Of a stretch of DNA of 64,000 bases, positions 28,539-36,532 are shown piece after piece. This stretch comes from Chlamydiota bacterium (GTDB lineage: Bacteria > Chlamydiota > Chlamydiia > Chlamydiales > Rhabdochlamydiaceae): positions 1-64,000 of the forward strand of contig JAKEHU010000026.1 in NCBI GenBank assembly GCA_022614855.1, given 5' to 3'. The notes under the pieces are model-generated. The model saw only the letters and a program-made list of their open reading frames with translations, did no database searches and was not told where the DNA came from. Position 1 is the first letter of the stretch, and each line of letters begins with the position of its first letter. The translations under genes were made by a program, and so were the position numbers.

Positions 28539-29966
28539 ATGAAGGAAGAATATAAAGTCACAAGAACCCTCTCTGTTTTTATGTTGACAATGATCAACGT
28601 GGCAACCATTGGCAGCATCAAAAATTGGCCTATTATGGCTGAATATGGCCTTTCCTCCGCTTTTTTCTATCTTTTTGCTACTCTGGTTTTTTTTCTTCCT
28701 GCTTCTCTTGTCTCTGCAGAACTTGCAACAGGATGGCCAAAAATTGGAGGGGTATTTGTTTGGGTAAAGGAAGCCTTTGGCCACCGTATTGGATTTTTAT
28801 CAGTTTGGCTTCTCTGGTTTCAAACCATTGTCTGGTATCCCACTGCCCTTACGCTAGTTGCAGGTGCAATTGCTTACCTCATTGATCCAACCCTTGCAGG
28901 AAATAAAATTTTTTCTTTTTCTGTTGTATTTGTTCTATTTTGGATCACCACTTTGATCAATTTCAGAGGAATGCGCACCTCTGGTTGGATTAGCTCCATC
29001 GGAATGATTTTTGGAACTTTTTTGCCAGGGCTATTCATCATTGCCCTTGGAGTTGCATGGCTTTTTTCAGGTAATCCTTCTCATATTGAATGGAAAGCAG
29101 AAGATTTCTTTCCCAACATGACAAGTTTTCACCAAATGGTGTTGTTTATAGGAGTGATGATCAGTTTAGCGGGAATGGAAATGTCTGCTGTCCATGCAAG
29201 AGATGTAGAACATCCAAAAAAAGATTACCCTAAAGCAATCCTCTTTTCTGCTCTGATCATTTTAGGTCTTTCTATTCCTGGAAGCTTGGCAATTGCTCTT
29301 GTCATTCCTCAAAAAGAGATCAATCTTCTTTCAGGAGCTCTACAGGCGCTTTCCATTTTTTTGCAATCGTATGGCCTGCAAAAATTCACCCCTCTTCTCG
29401 CTCTTTTAATCGGAGTTGGCACCATTGCATCGATCAGTACCTGGATTGTGGGACCAACAAAAGGACTTTTAGCTGCAGCGCAATCTGGAGATCTCCCCCC
29501 TCTTTTCCGAAAAATCAATAAACATGGAATGCCCGTTCCCCTATTAATCGCTCAGGCAATCATCGTCTCTTTTCTTTCACTGCTCTTTATTTTTCTGCCA
29601 ACATTGAATGAAGCTTATTGGATCCTCATGGCAGTTGTTTCTGAACTCTATCTTTTGATGTATCTATTCATGTTTGCCGCAGCAATTGTCCTAAGATATA
29701 AAAAGCCTCATGTAGAAAGACCCTACAAAATTCCTGGAGGAAAGTTTGGAATCTGGACCATTGCCTCTTTAGGTTTTCTAAGCAGTTTATTTGCGATGAT
29801 CGTCGGCTTTTTTCCCCCGGCTCACATCCCCATCGGCCAAACAGGACTCTACATGGTTCTTTTACTTGGAGCAGTCATCCTCTTTTCCCTCGGTCCTGTT
29901 TTCATTCTTCTCTTCCAAAAACCCATTTGGAAAGAAAAATTGGATCATGAGCTCATGCAAGATTAG
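28539..29966 (+). CDS. APC-superfamily amino acid antiporter (GadC/AaxC-like)
   Basis: This 475-residue transporter has about twelve hydrophobic helices. The first (LSVFMLTMINVATIGSIKNWPIMAEYG) is typical of the glutamate/GABA antiporter branch of the APC superfamily. GGVFVWVKEAFG, INFRGMRTSGWISSIG, SLAGMEMSAVHARDVEHPKKDYPKA and GPTKGLLAAAQSGDLPPLF are further family blocks. Chlamydiae rely on host amino acids, so exchange of a host amino acid for a decarboxylation product is plausible. The substrate is not determined. The gene is divergent to glgB across 64 bases. Its last 30 bases (up to the stop's first base) reappear at 31811-31840, bracketing the AbiE island. Confidence 0.88.
   Translation: MKEEYKVTRTLSVFMLTMINVATIGSIKNWPIMAEYGLSSAFFYLFATLVFFLPASLVSAELATGWPKIGGVFVWVKEAFGHRIGFLSVWLLWFQTIVWYPTALTLVAGAIAYLIDPTLAGNKIFSFSVVFVLFWITTLINFRGMRTSGWISSIGMIFGTFLPGLFIIALGVAWLFSGNPSHIEWKAEDFFPNMTSFHQMVLFIGVMISLAGMEMSAVHARDVEHPKKDYPKAILFSALIILGLSIPGSLAIALVIPQKEINLLSGALQALSIFLQSYGLQKFTPLLALLIGVGTIASISTWIVGPTKGLLAAAQSGDLPPLFRKINKHGMPVPLLIAQAIIVSFLSLLFIFLPTLNEAYWILMAVVSELYLLMYLFMFAAAIVLRYKKPHVERPYKIPGGKFGIWTIASLGFLSSLFAMIVGFFPPAHIPIGQTGLYMVLLLGAVILFSLGPVFILLFQKPIWKEKLDHELMQD
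29935..29964. repeat. 30-bp direct repeat, left copy (att-like)
   Basis: This 30-base sequence is identical to 31811-31840. It encodes the last codons of the antiporter and has the 12-bp palindrome CATGAGCTCATG at its centre. The two copies enclose the hairpin element C and the AbiE toxin-antitoxin pair, which suggests an integration footprint or duplication. Confidence 0.85.
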
Positions 29967-29997
29967 ATGAACGTCATTATTTAAAAAGATGGTCCTA

Positions 29998-30179
29998 AGA
30001 GTGTGTCTGCAAATTCTGCTTTCGATCTTTGGAAGTTTCTTGATGATCTTTCATGTCGACCTCCTCAGCCATATGCAGCTTCGCATATTGTCTTCGTCGG
30101 TCGATACGGATTTCTTCCCATGAAATATCATCAAGAAACCTCTCAAATCTCTAAAAAGCAGAATTTGCAGACACACTCT
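29998..30179. repeat. Palindromic element C (182 bp)
   Basis: AGAGTGTGTCTGCAAATTCT starts the 25-base left arm (29998-30022), which is exactly inverted at 30155-30179. A second stem pairs GTTTCTTGATGAT with ATCATCAAGAAAC, and the apex is ATATGC/GCATAT. The central 45 bases resemble those of element B2. The right end touches the abiEii stop codon (30178-30180). A 79-codon open frame inside it is a by-product of the palindrome. Confidence 0.85.
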
Positions 30180-31113
30180 AAGAAATCTCATGCCCAGTCC
30201 AATAATGAGGAGGATGCCATTTCAATTCCGGCAAATTATTGATATTAATTCCATAAAGAATTGGATTGAGAAATCTTTTTATATGTTCGACAGCTTCAGC
30301 TAATGAAATAGGGGCCATGTTTAGTAAATTTTTTTTTCTGATAAATGATTGCCATTGCTTATTTTTTTCAAGATTTGTCATAAATTCTTCTGAAAAACAT
30401 TCCGGATTAGAAGATATCGATGTTCCTCTTTGTTGAAATGTTACTTCAATAGCTTTTGCTAAACTTTTACTACTCAAAGAAAATCGTTTCGAAAGAGTCC
30501 AAATATCAAAAACATCCTTCATCCTACTATTAGACATCCCTCTTTTAATCATTGTTTCTAACTTTTCTGCAATTACGCTTTCTAAAGTATAACCCTTCAT
30601 TTGAGGTGCTGGGAAATCTAGAATAGTCGGATATGAGATCAGCTTGGGACCCGGGATGATGATATCCCCAAATCCAATATCAATTTGCATACTAATGACA
30701 GCTTTATTAAGTTCTCCTTCAAATTCAATTCGAATGCCATCATATTCAGCCTCTGTTTGAATAATCTTTCCTTTAACTGAATTTGAAGAAAAAGTTATTC
30801 CATCTTCAATCAGAATGCTTTGTTTACAAATTTCTTTGCAGATATTTTCTAAATTTTGAATGGTGTTTTTTGTCTTACCTAAAAGGTCAACATCTATGGT
30901 AGCACGATGATCCATCATGTGCCATGCTCTAAACATCAAAGCACCCTTTAGAAAGAATTTATGAGCATGTTTAGAGATAGATAAGCGGTATAAGAAGCGT
31001 TCAATAGAATAATATTGAAGAAGCTCTAGAAAAGAACATTTTAATATTCTTGATTTGTTAAGTAATTTATCACGTATGGATGCTGGAATATTAATGATGT
31101 TACGACGATTCAT
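30178..31113 (-). CDS. abiEii: AbiEii/AbiGii-type nucleotidyltransferase toxin
   Basis: This 311-residue toxin belongs to the DUF1814 nucleotidyltransferase family. The KGALMFR block (56-62) and DHRATIDVDLLGK (68-80) give the G-x-x-x-R-x-T-x-D-x-D-L pattern of the active site, and KDVFDIWTLSKRF matches the conserved C-terminal helix (KDxxDI). AbiEii enzymes transfer nucleotides to block growth (for relatives, tRNA acceptor ends), usually giving phage defence when released from AbiEi. It overlaps the antitoxin gene by 14 bases. Its stop codon lies on the end of palindromic element C. The codon use looks AT-rich compared with flanking genes. Confidence 0.9.
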   Translation of the reverse strand: MNRRNIINIPASIRDKLLNKSRILKCSFLELLQYYSIERFLYRLSISKHAHKFFLKGALMFRAWHMMDHRATIDVDLLGKTKNTIQNLENICKEICKQSILIEDGITFSSNSVKGKIIQTEAEYDGIRIEFEGELNKAVISMQIDIGFGDIIIPGPKLISYPTILDFPAPQMKGYTLESVIAEKLETMIKRGMSNSRMKDVFDIWTLSKRFSLSSKSLAKAIEVTFQQRGTSISSNPECFSEEFMTNLEKNKQWQSFIRKKNLLNMAPISLAEAVEHIKRFLNPILYGININNLPELKWHPPHYWTGHEIS

Positions 31114-31729
31114 TTATAACAGCCTCAATATAGGGTTTTATGATTTTTTCTACTCGGCCCGCTTTAGCAAATTTCATAATCAAATCTAACCTAGGGTTCC
31201 CCTGTTGCCAGTATTTTTTCAATGCCTCTATTGCAACATCGATTCCTATTTTATCTCGGTACCTAAAACAATCGACAATCGTTTTTTCTCTACTGTAGCA
31301 ATGTATCGTTACACCGTGTAATCTATGAGATTCTATTCCAAGCGGAAAGTTAATGTTAGAAAACCAAAAGAACCGAATCGGGAGATAATTAACCTTTGGT
31401 GGTTTATAACCCTTTTTTACTGCCAAGTAAATAAAATGGGGAATCTGAGTTGTTAGCTTATGAAAGAAGAGAGCAGAGATCAAACAAATAACACCATCAG
31501 GTATTTTCTTGGCAACTGTAACAAAATCAGGCTGAGTATGACCTGGAAGGCCTTGAAGACAAAATAAACCTCGCTGTAGTTGTTCAATAGTTCCTGCATT
31601 TTTTAAAGCATAAAGAGTTCGAGGATGTATACCTAGTTTAAGAGCATCTTTGTAACGAAGAATACCCCCCTGAGATTTGAATATTTCAATGGCAGTTTGC
31701 TCTATTTTTTGATTCTTTTTACGCCCCAT
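31100..31729 (-). CDS. abiEi: AbiEi-type antitoxin / transcriptional repressor
   Basis: This 209-residue protein has an N-terminal winged-helix domain (about 8-60: AIEIFKSQGGILRYKDALKLGIHPRTLYALKNAGTIEQLQRGLFCL) and the AbiEi C-terminal antitoxin domain (DFVTVAKKIPDGVICLISALFFHKL...VTIHCYSREKTIVDCFRYRDKIGIDVAIEALKKY). AbiEi represses its own operon by binding inverted repeats and neutralises AbiEii (type IV toxin-antitoxin logic). A matching 19-base inverted repeat lies directly upstream (31732-31785). It is the first gene of the bicistron and overlaps the toxin gene by 14 bases. Confidence 0.9.
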   Translation of the reverse strand: MGRKKNQKIEQTAIEIFKSQGGILRYKDALKLGIHPRTLYALKNAGTIEQLQRGLFCLQGLPGHTQPDFVTVAKKIPDGVICLISALFFHKLTTQIPHFIYLAVKKGYKPPKVNYLPIRFFWFSNINFPLGIESHRLHGVTIHCYSREKTIVDCFRYRDKIGIDVAIEALKKYWQQGNPRLDLIMKFAKAGRVEKIIKPYIEAVINESS

Positions 31730-31731
31730 AA

Positions 31732-31785
31732 TTTTGGATCATTTTTACTACTAATTTATATATTTATAGTAAATATCATCCAAAA
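31732..31785 (-). promoter_or_regulatory. AbiE operon operator (inverted repeat)
   Basis: TTTTGGATCATTTTTACTA (31732-31750) and TAGTAAATATCATCCAAAA (31767-31785) are inverted copies with two mismatches in 19. They start 3 bases upstream of the abiEi ATG and cover the likely promoter. Known AbiEi proteins bind two inverted repeats in this position, so this is the probable autoregulatory operator. Confidence 0.75.
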
Positions 31786-31810
31786 TAAAGTCAATCTATC
31801 TTCATGTCTA

Positions 31811-31840
31811 AAAAATTGGATCATGAGCTCATGCAAGATT
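31811..31840. repeat. 30-bp direct repeat, right copy (att-like)
   Basis: Identical to 29935-29964, including the CATGAGCTCATG palindrome. On the plus strand it still reads as the antiporter's last codons plus a TGA stop. On the minus strand it forms the last codons of the B3/4-domain gene. Confidence 0.85.
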
Positions 31841-32570
31841 GAATTAATTCTCTACTAAATGAATTTTTATTGAGAATACCTGTTTCTAATGGAACGCATC
31901 CAATTTTTTTCAAATTTTCTGTGAGTTGTTCCAAAGCTGTTTGAGTTTGATTATGATTAAAAGAATCTATAAAAAATATTACACATTCAGAATCTTCATC
32001 AATGCAAGTCTCTGCTGAATCTTTGTGATTCCAAAGCCAACAAATTACCCTTTTATCATCAGAATAAACTACATGATTGGATTTCACTTCTACTTTTTCT
32101 CTTTCTCCTAGACCTAAAAAAGTTTCTCCATCTTTAGCGTATCGAATTTTTATATCTCCAGAAATCTTATTAAGATCATATCCCCCCATAGGAAGTAATG
32201 ATAAAATTGAGCAGCAATTATAGAGATCAACAACATTGCAAATATTCCAAACTTCCTTACCTGTCACTAATCGCCTAACCAAAGCCTCTATTGAAGAGCG
32301 ATATGTTTTTGCTTTTACCTGAAAGTCCTCTTCATAGATCTTTCTCCAAACTGAAATGGCAGGATGGATTGTAAAATTAGTGGCATTAATGCCCTGCTGT
32401 TGCAGATGGCCTCCCAAACCCCTTTTTAGATCTTCCACAAAGGGATCACTTTTTTTTACAGAAACTTTAGCTACTACATACCCGATTTCAATCTCTGGAT
32501 ATTTTTCTAAGACTTCATTCTCTATGCTAATCAACATAAATTCCCTCATTTGATTTAGATATTCCTTCAA
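31821..32570 (-). CDS. B3/4-domain (PheRS beta-like editing fold) protein
   Basis: This 249-residue protein looks like a stand-alone B3/4 domain, the fold that in phenylalanyl-tRNA synthetase beta hydrolyses mischarged Tyr-tRNA. Visible parts are HPAISVWRKIYEEDFQVKAKTYRSSIEALVRRLVTGKEVWNICNVVDLYNCCSILSLLPMGGYDLNKISGDIKIRYAKDGETFLGLG and a C-terminal WLWNHKDSAETCIDEDSECVIFFID. Stand-alone proteins of this kind are thought to handle free amino acids or misacylated tRNAs, but the role is not settled. It is divergent to a LysR regulator across 73 bases, a typical regulator-target layout. Its 3' end lies within the right direct repeat of the AbiE island. Confidence 0.82.
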   Translation of the reverse strand: MKEYLNQMREFMLISIENEVLEKYPEIEIGYVVAKVSVKKSDPFVEDLKRGLGGHLQQQGINATNFTIHPAISVWRKIYEEDFQVKAKTYRSSIEALVRRLVTGKEVWNICNVVDLYNCCSILSLLPMGGYDLNKISGDIKIRYAKDGETFLGLGEREKVEVKSNHVVYSDDKRVICWLWNHKDSAETCIDEDSECVIFFIDSFNHNQTQTALEQLTENLKKIGCVPLETGILNKNSFSRELIQSCMSS

Positions 32571-32604
32571 AATATTCTCTTATTTTAATCGGAAATCATC
32601 TATA

Positions 32605-32642
32605 AGTAAAATTAATAAATTTAATGATTCATAAGTTTTACT
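32605..32642. promoter_or_regulatory. Candidate LysR-type operator in the divergent promoter region
   Basis: AGTAAAA at 32605-32611 and TTTTACT at 32636-32642 are inverted copies around an AT-rich 24-base spacer, between two divergent genes and ending one base before the LysR ATG. LysR proteins often bind such dyads in the shared promoter. This is weak evidence in AT-rich DNA. Confidence 0.35.
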
Positions 32643-32643
32643 A

Positions 32644-33537
32644 ATGATAGATTATAGAGCCATAGAAGTGCTATATGCTGTTCATGAACTACAAAGCTTT
32701 GAAGCAGCAGCTAAAAAATTGCACATTACTCAATCAGCAGTCTCTCAGAGAATCAAGGGTTTAGAAGCACACTATGGTGAGCCGGTTCTGATTCGAATTC
32801 AACCTTATCGTCTCACAAAGTTGGGAAAACAACTCATTGGGCATTTCAAGAGAGTTTATCTGCTTGAAGAGGATTTAAAAGAAGAATTTGGAATAGCTGT
32901 AGCGACACAACATATCTCAATAGCACTGAATCGAGATAGCATTGAAACATGGTTTTTAGATCTACTCGAAGAGACAGATATTTTTAACAATGTGATTCTT
33001 GAGATCATAGCCGATGATCAAGAACTGACACTAGACTATCTTAAAAATGGACTTGTTTCTGCTTGTTTATCGACTTCCGAAAAAGAGATTGCTAGAGGTA
33101 AGATTCATTTTTTAGGAAATATGGAATATGTACTTGCTGCATCTCCTGAATTTGTAAAAAAGTATTTTCCCAAAGGAAATAATCCAAAAAAAAATCTACA
33201 AAATGCCCCAGCAATTAAATTTGATCAAAAAGACAAATTGCATGAGAGATTTCTTGAAAAGTTTTTTGATCTAGATGGGAAAGAATTGACCTATCATATT
33301 GTTCCTTCAGTAAAAGGATTTAAAAAATTCGCACTATTAGAATATGGCTACGGTCTCATTCCTAAAATGGATATCCATGATGAACTCAAGAAAAAACAAT
33401 TAGTAGAGATCTACGGCGATAAAGTTTGGAAAATCCCACTATATTGGCATTATTGGGATGTCCAGTCTAAATTTTATCAAAAATTCAATGCTGATATTAT
33501 TCATTTTGTAACAACCAAATTGAAATCTCTTCAATAA
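32644..33537 (+). CDS. LysR-family regulator, ArgP/LysG type
   Basis: This 297-residue protein has an N-terminal winged HTH (IEVLYAVHELQSFEAAAKKLHITQSAVSQRIKGLEAHYGEPVLIR, about 7-52) and a type 2 periplasmic-binding-like effector domain. The start RAIEVLYAV and RIQPYRLTKLGKQL resemble ArgP/LysG regulators, which sense lysine or arginine and usually control an adjacent amino-acid exporter. Here the divergent partner is a B3/4-domain protein instead, which hints at amino-acid quality control. The effector and targets are unknown. LysR regulators are rare in Chlamydiaceae, so it may be an accessory gene. Confidence 0.88.
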   Translation: MIDYRAIEVLYAVHELQSFEAAAKKLHITQSAVSQRIKGLEAHYGEPVLIRIQPYRLTKLGKQLIGHFKRVYLLEEDLKEEFGIAVATQHISIALNRDSIETWFLDLLEETDIFNNVILEIIADDQELTLDYLKNGLVSACLSTSEKEIARGKIHFLGNMEYVLAASPEFVKKYFPKGNNPKKNLQNAPAIKFDQKDKLHERFLEKFFDLDGKELTYHIVPSVKGFKKFALLEYGYGLIPKMDIHDELKKKQLVEIYGDKVWKIPLYWHYWDVQSKFYQKFNADIIHFVTTKLKSLQ

Positions 33538-33543
33538 AGATCT

Positions 33544-33570
33544 ACCAACTTTTTTGGTGGATTATTTTTC
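33544..33570. terminator. Possible terminator between convergent genes
   Basis: ACCAA (33544-33548) pairs with TTGGT (33554-33558) around a short T-loop, with ATTATTTTT following on the plus strand. It lies right after the LysR gene and just inside the convergent gene's 3' end. The stem is short. Confidence 0.35.
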
Positions 33571-34590
33571 AAACCGATCGAAATAGTAAGTTCGCGGCTG
33601 GAGGAAAATTTCCTGAGTAGAAGGAATGATAGCTCCCCTTTCTTTTATGGAAGATCTAAACCTAAATCTCTTGATAGGCTTTTGCAAATCCAATGAGACC
33701 TTTCTCTCTTGATTACATCGCCAAATGAGCTTTTTTAAAAGCCCCTTCGACCATTCTATATCGATGAGATCTTCGCCAAGGGCAAGGTCTGTGAATCTCC
33801 CTGCATGAAATTGGGAAGGGACGCAAGGCAAAATGGAGATTTGATCTTGGGTGTCTTGAAAAAATAGAGCTTTTGTCCATTTTGCTGCTTCGTGAAGGAT
33901 AGGTAGAGGAGAGAGGTCTTCTACATTTTCATATGAAATGACTCCTAAAAAGCGGTCATCGCTAAGTCTGGGTGAGAGAATTCCTCGAAAAGCTGTTTGA
34001 AAAAGTGTTCTAAATGTTTCGATCACTTTGATCTTATCCCGTTTTTCGACTACTCTTTTGCAAGCTTCAGTCAGGTGAAGGGTTCCAATGATTTTCTCAG
34101 GGAGAGCAGCTAGAGGGGTTAATTCGGAGAGTTTTAAACAGATGGGAAATATTTCTCTTAGATCCATCCTTCGCATGACCATTTCCCAATCTTGGGATTT
34201 ATGCATTCCTAAAGAAAGTTTTTCATTAGAGTGGGGCGATATGGATTGGACTGCATGTAAAAGGGTTTTTTCTTCTTTTTTTCCCTTATCAAAAACAAGG
34301 AGGATGTTGGATTTGTCATTTAGGTAAATGCGATAGTGAAAATACCCGTCTGGAGAAAAACCAAAAACTCTAACCTCTTTTTTTCCTAAATCGAGCTGAA
34401 CAGTAAAATCTTTGACAGGTCCTTTTATAGCCAATGGGATTTCTTTTTTTTCTCTGTTTTTCAGAGAGAGATCACTTAATCGAATGAGCGTAGGAAAAAT
34501 TTCTGCTTCCCAAGTTGTTTGGGGAATGAGGCAAAATATACCTGGAAGATGAGAAAAAGGATGGAATTTTTGAGAAATTCTAACATGCAT
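33562..34590 (-). CDS. Conserved-looking hypothetical protein, last gene of the hflX operon
   Basis: I do not recognise this 342-residue protein. It has no signal peptide or membrane helix. The N-terminal 110 residues are rich in strands (IPLAIKGPVKDFTVQLDLGKKEVRVFGFSPDGYFHYRIYL; ILLVFDKGKKEE). The middle is helical with LSLGMHKSQDWEMVMRRMDLREIFPICLKLSELTPL. The end contains DIEWSKGLLKKLIWRCNQERKVSLDLQKPIKRFRF, a strand pattern seen at the C-terminus of some glycoside hydrolases (the similarity is slight). It begins on the base next to the mtaB stop codon, so it is translated from the same transcript. It may be a chlamydial core protein. Confidence 0.6.
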   Translation of the reverse strand: MHVRISQKFHPFSHLPGIFCLIPQTTWEAEIFPTLIRLSDLSLKNREKKEIPLAIKGPVKDFTVQLDLGKKEVRVFGFSPDGYFHYRIYLNDKSNILLVFDKGKKEEKTLLHAVQSISPHSNEKLSLGMHKSQDWEMVMRRMDLREIFPICLKLSELTPLAALPEKIIGTLHLTEACKRVVEKRDKIKVIETFRTLFQTAFRGILSPRLSDDRFLGVISYENVEDLSPLPILHEAAKWTKALFFQDTQDQISILPCVPSQFHAGRFTDLALGEDLIDIEWSKGLLKKLIWRCNQERKVSLDLQKPIKRFRFRSSIKERGAIIPSTQEIFLQPRTYYFDRFEK

Positions 34591-35850
34591 TTAAATTACC
34601 TTTGCGATCAACCCCTCTGGAGAATTGGCAATGCAGTTTGCATATACAAGAGAATTGGGCTGTAGATAATCGCTATCTTTCAATAAGACTTTTAGAAAAT
34701 TATCCGAGTAGCCAGAAACAGTAGGATCACTTTCTCCTTCAATCAAAACACGTAGGGTTTTCCCAATGGATTTTTCCCGCAGTTCAAAGCTAAGTTTTTC
34801 AGAAAGCTCTAATACAGTTTGTTTTCTCTTGACCATGACCTCTTGGGGAATTTGATTGGGAAAAAGGGCGGCTCTTGTTCTTTTCCTTGGGCTAAAGGGA
34901 AACATGTGGACTTTGGCAAATTTGACCTGATGCATCACTTCTAATGTTTCTTCAAAATCTCTTTCTGTTTCCCCAGGAAATCCAATGATGATATCTGTTG
35001 TAAAAGTAAAGTCTGGTGATTTGCTTTTCAAACGGTTGACTGTTTCTAAAAAAATTTGACGTGTGTATTTTCGATTCATTTTCTTCAAAACGGCGTTGGA
35101 TCCAGATTGTAAAACGAGATGGAGGCTATGGCAGGTATTTTTCCCAGAGAGAATTGCCTCTTCCAAATTTTCATCTACCTCGTCGGGATCGATAGAAGAA
35201 AGTCTCAACCTCTTTAACCCATCCATCTGATCCACTTCTCTTACCAGCTCTGCTAGTTTTACAGGTTTCTCACTCTTTTCTACACCTCCATCAAAATCGC
35301 CGATGTTGATCCCCGTTAAGACAATTTCTTTATAGCCTCGTTTGATGAGCTGCGAAATCTCTCGTTTAATGGATTCTACAGTTCGCGATTTGGATCTGCC
35401 GCGTACGTAAGGGATGATGCAGTAGGTGCAAAAAGAATTGCATCCATCTTGAACTTTGACAAAAGCCCGAGTATGGCCCCCAAATTGATCGATGCAAAAT
35501 TCAGGAAGATCTGTTTCATGAAAGATCTCTGCAAGAAGTTTTTCTTTTTTCTCATTTGTCACAACCAGATCGACTTCTTGCATTGGCTCTTGCTTAAGCG
35601 CCTCAGCATAGCAGCCGGTAGCGACAATTTTTGCCAGTGGATTTTTTTTTCTGAAATTTCGCAGTTGAAGCCGAGAAGCTTTATCGGCATCTTTTGTCAC
35701 TGTGCAGGTATTGACAATGCAGAGATCTGCTTCTTCTTGGCTTTGGGCTTCAGCATATCCCAATTCCCTCAACTGTTTAGCTAATGCTTCTGCTTCGTAC
35801 TGATTTGTGCGACATCCAAGAGCGTGAATTTTAAAATTTTTTTTAGCCAT
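34591..35850 (-). CDS. mtaB: tRNA (N6-L-threonylcarbamoyladenosine(37)-C2)-methylthiotransferase MtaB
   Basis: This 419-residue radical-SAM enzyme adds a methylthio group to t6A37 of tRNA. The N-terminal UPF0004 domain has the cluster cysteines in GCRTNQYE, NTCTVT and ATGCYAE. The radical-SAM motif is GCNSFCTYCIIPYVRGRSKSR, and a TRAM-like domain follows at the end (IGKTLRVLIEGE). GCRTN rather than GCQMN points to MtaB over MiaB. The frame is open 20 codons further upstream (to 35910), but ATG 35850 gives the expected N-terminus MAKKNFKIHALGCRTN and only an 8-base overlap with radC. It is part of a tightly packed operon. Confidence 0.9.
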   Translation of the reverse strand: MAKKNFKIHALGCRTNQYEAEALAKQLRELGYAEAQSQEEADLCIVNTCTVTKDADKASRLQLRNFRKKNPLAKIVATGCYAEALKQEPMQEVDLVVTNEKKEKLLAEIFHETDLPEFCIDQFGGHTRAFVKVQDGCNSFCTYCIIPYVRGRSKSRTVESIKREISQLIKRGYKEIVLTGINIGDFDGGVEKSEKPVKLAELVREVDQMDGLKRLRLSSIDPDEVDENLEEAILSGKNTCHSLHLVLQSGSNAVLKKMNRKYTRQIFLETVNRLKSKSPDFTFTTDIIIGFPGETERDFEETLEVMHQVKFAKVHMFPFSPRKRTRAALFPNQIPQEVMVKRKQTVLELSEKLSFELREKSIGKTLRVLIEGESDPTVSGYSDNFLKVLLKDSDYLQPNSLVYANCIANSPEGLIAKVI

Positions 35851-36532
35851 AAGAGATCTGATTGCCGAGAAAACCACTTTCTCGCAGAGAAGTATACCGG
35901 TTTTCTCCAATAATTAAATGGTCATCAAAAAAAATTCCCATGATTTTTGAAGAATACAAAAGATGTTTTGTCAACTGCAAATCGGCAGTTGAAGGAGTTG
36001 GATCTCCACTGGGATGGTTATGGACCAAAATGAGGCTATTTGCTCTATGGCGCACTGCAGGGTTAAAAACTTCTCTTGGGTGGACTAAAACCTCTGATAA
36101 AGTGCCCATTCCAATTAATTCTTGACGGATGACTCTGCCTTTCACATCCCTTAAAATTACGAGAAGAGCTTCCTGCTTAAAATGGCCGATAAAAGATTTA
36201 GCTAAACGAAAAGCCTCTTCCGCTTTTTTGATCTTTTGAAAAGGTTCAAAAGATTCTTTTGTACATCGCAAAGCAAGCCCAAATGCAGCTTTTAATAAAA
36301 TTGCTTTGGCATGGCCAATTCCGTTAATTTGCATCAGATCATCAACGGATGATTCTAAAAGACCTTTCATTCCACCAAAATGGAGCAAAAGTTCTTGCGC
36401 GAGGATCAAAACATTTTTTCCTCGTGTTCCAGTTCCCAGCAAAATGGCCAAAAGTTCTTGAATGGAAAGCGCTTCAATTCCATCGCGAAGGAGTCTTTCT
36501 CTAGGTAATTCGGAAACAGGGATATTGATCAT
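35843..36532 (-). CDS. radC: RadC-family (JAB/MPN domain, UPF0758) protein
   Basis: This 229-residue protein has an N-terminal HhH region (SVDDLMQINGIGHAKAILLKAAFGLALR) and a JAMM metalloprotease-like domain with HNHPSGDPTPSTAD near the C-terminus. The RadC family was once linked to DNA repair, but its real function is unclear. The length is normal. It overlaps hflX by 4 bases and mtaB by 8. I know of no radC in this place in C. trachomatis, so its insertion between hflX and mtaB may be specific to this lineage. Confidence 0.92.
   Translation of the reverse strand: MINIPVSELPRERLLRDGIEALSIQELLAILLGTGTRGKNVLILAQELLLHFGGMKGLLESSVDDLMQINGIGHAKAILLKAAFGLALRCTKESFEPFQKIKKAEEAFRLAKSFIGHFKQEALLVILRDVKGRVIRQELIGMGTLSEVLVHPREVFNPAVRHRANSLILVHNHPSGDPTPSTADLQLTKHLLYSSKIMGIFFDDHLIIGENRYTSLRESGFLGNQISYG

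Noticed and set aside
30003-30242. 79-codon open frame between the antiporter and abiEii
   Set aside because: It spans palindromic element C and the end of abiEii on the other strand, so it is a by-product of the inverted repeat.
35851-35910. 20-codon extension of mtaB
   Set aside because: It lies inside radC and the resulting N-terminus has no counterpart in the MtaB family, while ATG 35850 gives the standard start.
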